Positions 60,687 through 64,000 of a stretch of DNA of 64,000 nt are shown here, piece by piece (the stretch's first letter is position 1; every line of letters starts with the position of its first letter). Source of the DNA: Bacteroidetes bacterium UBA1947. Lineage in GTDB: Bacteria > Bacteroidota > Bacteroidia > Chitinophagales > Chitinophagaceae. The DNA lies in contig DDET01000051.1 of assembly GCA_002336915.1 (NCBI GenBank), forward strand, positions 18,312-82,311, given 5' to 3'. Position numbers and translations under genes: made by a program. Below the pieces are notes generated by a model. It saw only the letters and a list, made by a program, of their open reading frames with translations. It searched no databases and was not told the DNA's origin.

Positions 60687-62588
60687 ATGAAGATTATGAA
60701 AAAACTTTTGACACTTTCTCTCTTAACCTTGGGTATATATGCGACGGCAGTTGCCCAAACCCCCTATGTCCTTGTCGGGCATAGTTATTCGCAAGACTTT
60801 AACTCGTTAGGTACGGGTTTACCAACAGGTTGGCAGGTTTATACAAATGCCTGGTTCGATACGCTGGGTACCCCGGCTGCCTTCACCTCAGCGACGACTC
60901 CATGGGATCAGGGTTCTGGTTCTTTTGCCAACTATGCTGCCAAAGACACATTTTATGCTTCAGCAACTGCCGCTGCACAAAATGCATCTCCAAACAGGGC
61001 ACTGGGCGCAAAGCTTGGTACAGCTAACGATACAGGAACTTCTTTTGTATTCTGCGTAGCTAATACACTGGGGCTTTCTGCCATCAATTTTTCTTTCAAT
61101 CTTCAGTCTCTTGATCTGAACGCTGCAAGGACTAAAAGGTGGTACGTAAGCTATGATACCGGTGCTGTTCCTACCAATTTCCATTATTTGGCTGGTGGTT
61201 ACAATACAGGTAACAACACTTTCGGCCAGACTAATATTTCTGTGAATTTACCTTCTTCGGTAAACAACCAGTCTCATAAAGTATGGATCAGGGTGTCAGC
61301 TTTCTTCCCTGCTTCAGGTACATTGATCTACCCAACTGTTGCGATAGATGATGTTATGATGACATGGATAGGTAAGCCTCCTGTTACCATTACTTACGAT
61401 TCTACAAACATTCCTTGCTTTGGTGGCCTTACAGGTTCATATAGCAACATAGCTGCTGCTGGTGGTAATCCTCCTTACACTTATGCAGTGGATAGCGTGT
61501 TCCCTAACCCTCCGGTATTCTCTACAACTAATACTTATACAGGTCTTGCTGCCGGCAACCACACCATCATGGTGAAGGACAACGACGGTACTGTAACTTA
61601 TTTCGCACGCACACTTACTCAGCCTGCTACTGCAGTTGCTATAGGTGCTTACGAATCTAAAATGGTAACATGCGCCGGTGGCAGCAATGGTTACGGCGTA
61701 GCTTTCGCCCTTAACGGTACACCTCCATACCAGTACAGCTGGGATCTGGGCCCTTATGGTTCATTCAAAACCGGACAGGATTCTGTTTATAACTTAGCTG
61801 CTGGCAATCACGTAGTTGGTGTTCGCGATACGAATGGCTGTCTTGAAGCAGTGAATTTTGATATCCACGAACCAGATAGCATCCGCACTTATGTATGGTA
61901 TACTAACGACAATGATTGCTATGGTGATTCAACAGGCGATATTTACCTCGATGGTGCCAATGGTGGCTGGGGTGGCTATACTTACGTATGGAACACAACT
62001 CCTCCTGATACAAACTGGTATCTCAACAACCTGGCTAGCGGCGTTTACAATGTAACTACTTATGATGACAGCGGTTGCCACACCAGCATGGACGTTGAGA
62101 TCATGTCACCTCCACAGATCGTTATCACTGAGAACATCACTGACGACCTCGGCAATTGCACAGGTAGCGTTACAGTTAATGTTACAGGTGGCGTTCCTGA
62201 TTACTACTACGATTGGAGCACCGGCCTGAGCGGTAATTTCGTTCAGACTATCTCTAACCTTTGCGATGGCCAGACTTACTACCTGATGTTAACTGATGAT
62301 AATGGTTGTGTTATTTATGACACCATCACCATACATGGTCCTACATCTGTAGCTAATGTTGCTCCTGTAGAAGTTAAGCTGTATCCTAACCCGGTAACTA
62401 ACGTCCTGAACATTGAAGCTGCTGAAGCAGTTAATGTAAGGATCGAAGATCTTACAGGCAGGGTTGTGGTAAATGCTGAGAATGCAAAACAAATACCAAT
62501 GGGTAACATAGCAAACGGTGTTTACATCGTAACCATTATGGATGCTAAGAACAACCTCATAGGTACTAAGAAAATAGTTAAGCAATAA
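60687..62588 (+). CDS. SprB-repeat cell-surface protein with T9SS sorting domain
   Basis: A 633-residue secreted protein. It has a signal peptide (MKKLLTLSLLTLGIYATAVAQ), then an N-terminal ligand-like domain (about residues 25-230, SYSQDFNSLGTGLPTGWQVY to YPTVAIDDVMMTW). SprB-type repeats of about 85 residues follow, beginning CFGGLTGSYSNIAAAGGNPPYTYAV, CAGGSNGYGVAFALNGTPPYQYSW and CYGDSTGDIYLDGANGGWGGYTYVW. A C-terminal T9SS type A sorting domain is present (VKLYPNPVTNVLNIEA to GTKKIVKQ). SprB is the surface adhesin of gliding Bacteroidota, but these repeats are widespread in other surface proteins. It is bounded by a strong terminator. Confidence 0.88.
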   Translation: MKIMKKLLTLSLLTLGIYATAVAQTPYVLVGHSYSQDFNSLGTGLPTGWQVYTNAWFDTLGTPAAFTSATTPWDQGSGSFANYAAKDTFYASATAAAQNASPNRALGAKLGTANDTGTSFVFCVANTLGLSAINFSFNLQSLDLNAARTKRWYVSYDTGAVPTNFHYLAGGYNTGNNTFGQTNISVNLPSSVNNQSHKVWIRVSAFFPASGTLIYPTVAIDDVMMTWIGKPPVTITYDSTNIPCFGGLTGSYSNIAAAGGNPPYTYAVDSVFPNPPVFSTTNTYTGLAAGNHTIMVKDNDGTVTYFARTLTQPATAVAIGAYESKMVTCAGGSNGYGVAFALNGTPPYQYSWDLGPYGSFKTGQDSVYNLAAGNHVVGVRDTNGCLEAVNFDIHEPDSIRTYVWYTNDNDCYGDSTGDIYLDGANGGWGGYTYVWNTTPPDTNWYLNNLASGVYNVTTYDDSGCHTSMDVEIMSPPQIVITENITDDLGNCTGSVTVNVTGGVPDYYYDWSTGLSGNFVQTISNLCDGQTYYLMLTDDNGCVIYDTITIHGPTSVANVAPVEVKLYPNPVTNVLNIEAAEAVNVRIEDLTGRVVVNAENAKQIPMGNIANGVYIVTIMDAKNNLIGTKKIVKQ

Positions 62589-62607
62589 TTAGCTAAACGA
62601 TAATTTA

Positions 62608-62645
62608 AAAGAGTCCCCCGGCTAAACCGGGGGACTCTTTTTTTT
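62608..62645 (+). terminator. Strong terminator after the SprB-repeat protein gene
   Basis: A 14-bp perfect stem (62608-62621 with 62627-62640) around a 5-nt CTAAA loop, followed by a T-run to 62645. The stem is GC-rich in the middle and one of the most stable in the window. Confidence 0.9.
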
Positions 62646-62832
62646 ATACCATTTTGGGGCAATAGCTTTAGCATCGGGCATCAAAACCAGATCGTTTTAT
62701 CAACGATATTCAGGGTTGATCGTCCTGGTACAGGCAGGAAGATTGAGCGGACATAGGAGACACACTTTCACCGGCTGCGATGTAATAAATACTGTTGATA
62801 ATTCGGATGGCGAATTGTAGTAATGAAATGGC

Positions 62833-64000
62833 TTATTTCACTAATTTATTCTCCAGTTCCAGCACTATTGTTTCGCTCACTTTCAGGTTGTATGCTGCTG
62901 TGTAGAAGGCTATCAAGGCCTGTATATAGCTATTCTCTGCCTCACGCACCTCAAGCGTGGTACCTACACCTACTCTAAAACGTGCTTCCTGCACGTCAAC
63001 ATTTTCCTTTGCGTATTTGATGTTGTCAAATTGAAGCTTATAAGAGGCAACATACAGCTCGTAATCACGCCATGCTGTACGATAATGATTATTAATTATC
63101 GACTGTTGCTTTTCGTATAGCAGCTCATCGCGCATTGTTTGCAGCGCAGCTACTTTTATCTGCCTGTTGATATTGCCACCGTTAAAAATAGGTATGTTCA
63201 AACTTGCGGTGCCCGATGGTCCGTAGCTTCTGCCCGACAGTAAAAAACCGGTAGCGCTCCTTGTATAATTATAATAATAACCCCCGTTAATACCCAGTGT
63301 TGGCAGGCGGTAGCTGCGCGCTACTCCTTCATTTAATTTCGACGCAGCAGCGCTGTGTTTATAAATGCTAACGGAAAGGTTCACATCTTGCAGCAGCTGT
63401 CTATCTATAGGCTGCAGGCTTGTGTTGAGCTCCAGGTTGTCATCCAGCACATAGGTATTGCTTAGATCCGTACCCATCAATACATTCAGCGAATCAAATG
63501 ATTGGGTGATATTTGCCTCCTGGGCAAGCGAGTCCGAGCGGCGGGCATTATGGTCCACAGTCGCCTGCAGGAAATCGGTCTTCGGCGACGCACCGGTTTC
63601 AAATTTCAGCCGGGACAGATCCATGCGGAGCTGTGATAATGCAAGCGCTGTGTCAACAGCGACCAATTGCTTTTGCTGCCAAACCACCTGGGCGTACACC
63701 TGTATAGTGCGCGACACGGTCGCCTGTAATTGCAGCCTGAATTGCTCACTGCCTATCAGTTCTTGTATATCCAGTTGTTTTTTTACAATGAACATTCTGC
63801 CGCCGTCAAACAGGGTCCAGCCCAAAGTAGCCCCAAGGCTGTAGTTATAAGTCTCTGCTGATGGATTATCCTGCGTACCACCGGTAGCAAGCTGGTTGTG
63901 TGTGTTATAGGCGCTGCCGCCAAGGCTGCCGCTAAAGCCAATATTGGGGAGCATCCCGGCATTGCCCGGAGTATTGTTTGTCGCAGCCTGTTTCGCGGCA
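62833..64000 (-). CDS. TolC-family outer-membrane efflux protein (partial, 5' end outside window)
   Basis: The C-terminal about 388 residues of a TolC-type outer-membrane channel. The frame is open to the window edge (residues AAKQAATNNTPGNAG precede MLPNIGFSG), so the true start lies beyond 64000. It shows the long alternating coiled-coil and strand pattern of the family: LGWTLFDGGRMFIVKKQLDIQ, QTMRDELLYEKQQSIINNHYRTAWRDYELYVASYKLQ and RFRVGVGTTLEVREAENSYIQALIAFYTAAYNLKVSE, ending ELENKLVK. It would pair with an RND or ABC efflux pump located outside the window. Confidence 0.9.
   Translation of the reverse strand, partial: AAKQAATNNTPGNAGMLPNIGFSGSLGGSAYNTHNQLATGGTQDNPSAETYNYSLGATLGWTLFDGGRMFIVKKQLDIQELIGSEQFRLQLQATVSRTIQVYAQVVWQQKQLVAVDTALALSQLRMDLSRLKFETGASPKTDFLQATVDHNARRSDSLAQEANITQSFDSLNVLMGTDLSNTYVLDDNLELNTSLQPIDRQLLQDVNLSVSIYKHSAAASKLNEGVARSYRLPTLGINGGYYYNYTRSATGFLLSGRSYGPSGTASLNIPIFNGGNINRQIKVAALQTMRDELLYEKQQSIINNHYRTAWRDYELYVASYKLQFDNIKYAKENVDVQEARFRVGVGTTLEVREAENSYIQALIAFYTAAYNLKVSETIVLELENKLVK

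Noticed and set aside
1..64000. tRNA, rRNA, known riboswitches, insertion sequences, prophage and integration sites
   Set aside because: No matching conserved sequence, transposase or integrase was seen. The holin-like protein is a chromosomal envelope family, not a phage gene.

Overview
The window reads as a piece of chromosome from a member of the Bacteroidota, most likely a gliding or T9SS-using lineage related to Chitinophagales (the order is an inference; the phylum is well supported). The evidence is a gldC gene, proteins with type IX secretion (T9SS) sorting domains, SprB-type repeats, TonB-dependent receptors with carboxypeptidase-like N-termini, LytTR/propeller-type two-component systems, DUF1573 and DUF6660 proteins, and promoters of the TAnnTTTG (-7) type. 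There are no rRNA or tRNA genes, CRISPR arrays, insertion sequences or phage modules that I can recognise.

Layout. 1-10.5 kb: an enoyl-CoA hydratase-family gene, then an exopolysaccharide cluster: a minus-strand operon of three GT4-type and one GT2-type glycosyltransferases, a Wzy-like polymerase and a Wzx-like flippase, divergent from an O-antigen-ligase-like protein and an initiating sugar-phosphate transferase. ugd and a UDP-glucuronate decarboxylase-like gene at 58-60.4 kb could feed UDP-GlcA/UDP-Xyl into it. 10.5-16.8 kb: housekeeping and envelope genes (universal stress protein, YtxH/holin-like trio, nadD, feoA, ybeY, RluA-type synthase, gldC, yqeY, cvpA, pabA). 16.8-19.4 kb: a TonB receptor plus a Cys-rich DUF6660-like protein. 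19.4-20.1 kb: a non-coding region with a cluster of palindromic octamers and a helically phased tandem repeat. 20.1-27 kb: a PAS protein that has a histidine-kinase H-box but no ATPase domain, ftsA without ftsZ, birA, rsfS, ftsH and a LUD protein. 27.3-34.4 kb: a LytTR response regulator with two large tandem paralogous sensor kinases and the remnant of a third. 34.4-44.9 kb: mixed metabolism and repair (truncated haemoglobin, adenine deaminase, aminotransferase, YciE-like ferritin-fold protein, Nei-like glycosylase, CinA, DUF421, pyrophosphatase, two DUF1573 proteins, YrdC, CCA-adding enzyme, macro domain). 45-50.7 kb: porin-pstSCAB-phoU. 50.8-57.9 kb: class-III aminotransferase, a T9SS-exported protein and its TonB receptor, and a lipoprotein. 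58-64 kb: ugd, a decarboxylase, a SprB-repeat surface protein and the 3' part of a TolC-family gene that runs off the window.

The most interesting result is regulatory. The porin-pst operon, the T9SS-exported protein and the adjacent TonB receptor each carry the same upstream element: four TAACAT-like hexamers at exact 11-bp steps, then exactly 8 bp, then a TAnnTTTG-like -7 box. This looks like a Bacteroidota Pho box that replaces the -33 element. It places an uncharacterised secreted protein plus outer-membrane receptor in a predicted phosphate-starvation regulon. Other notable items are the kinase triplication with a frameshifted remnant, several promoters whose -7 box sits only 4-8 nt from the start codon (probable leaderless mRNAs), and the 10/11-bp phased GAACYTT array near 19.9 kb.
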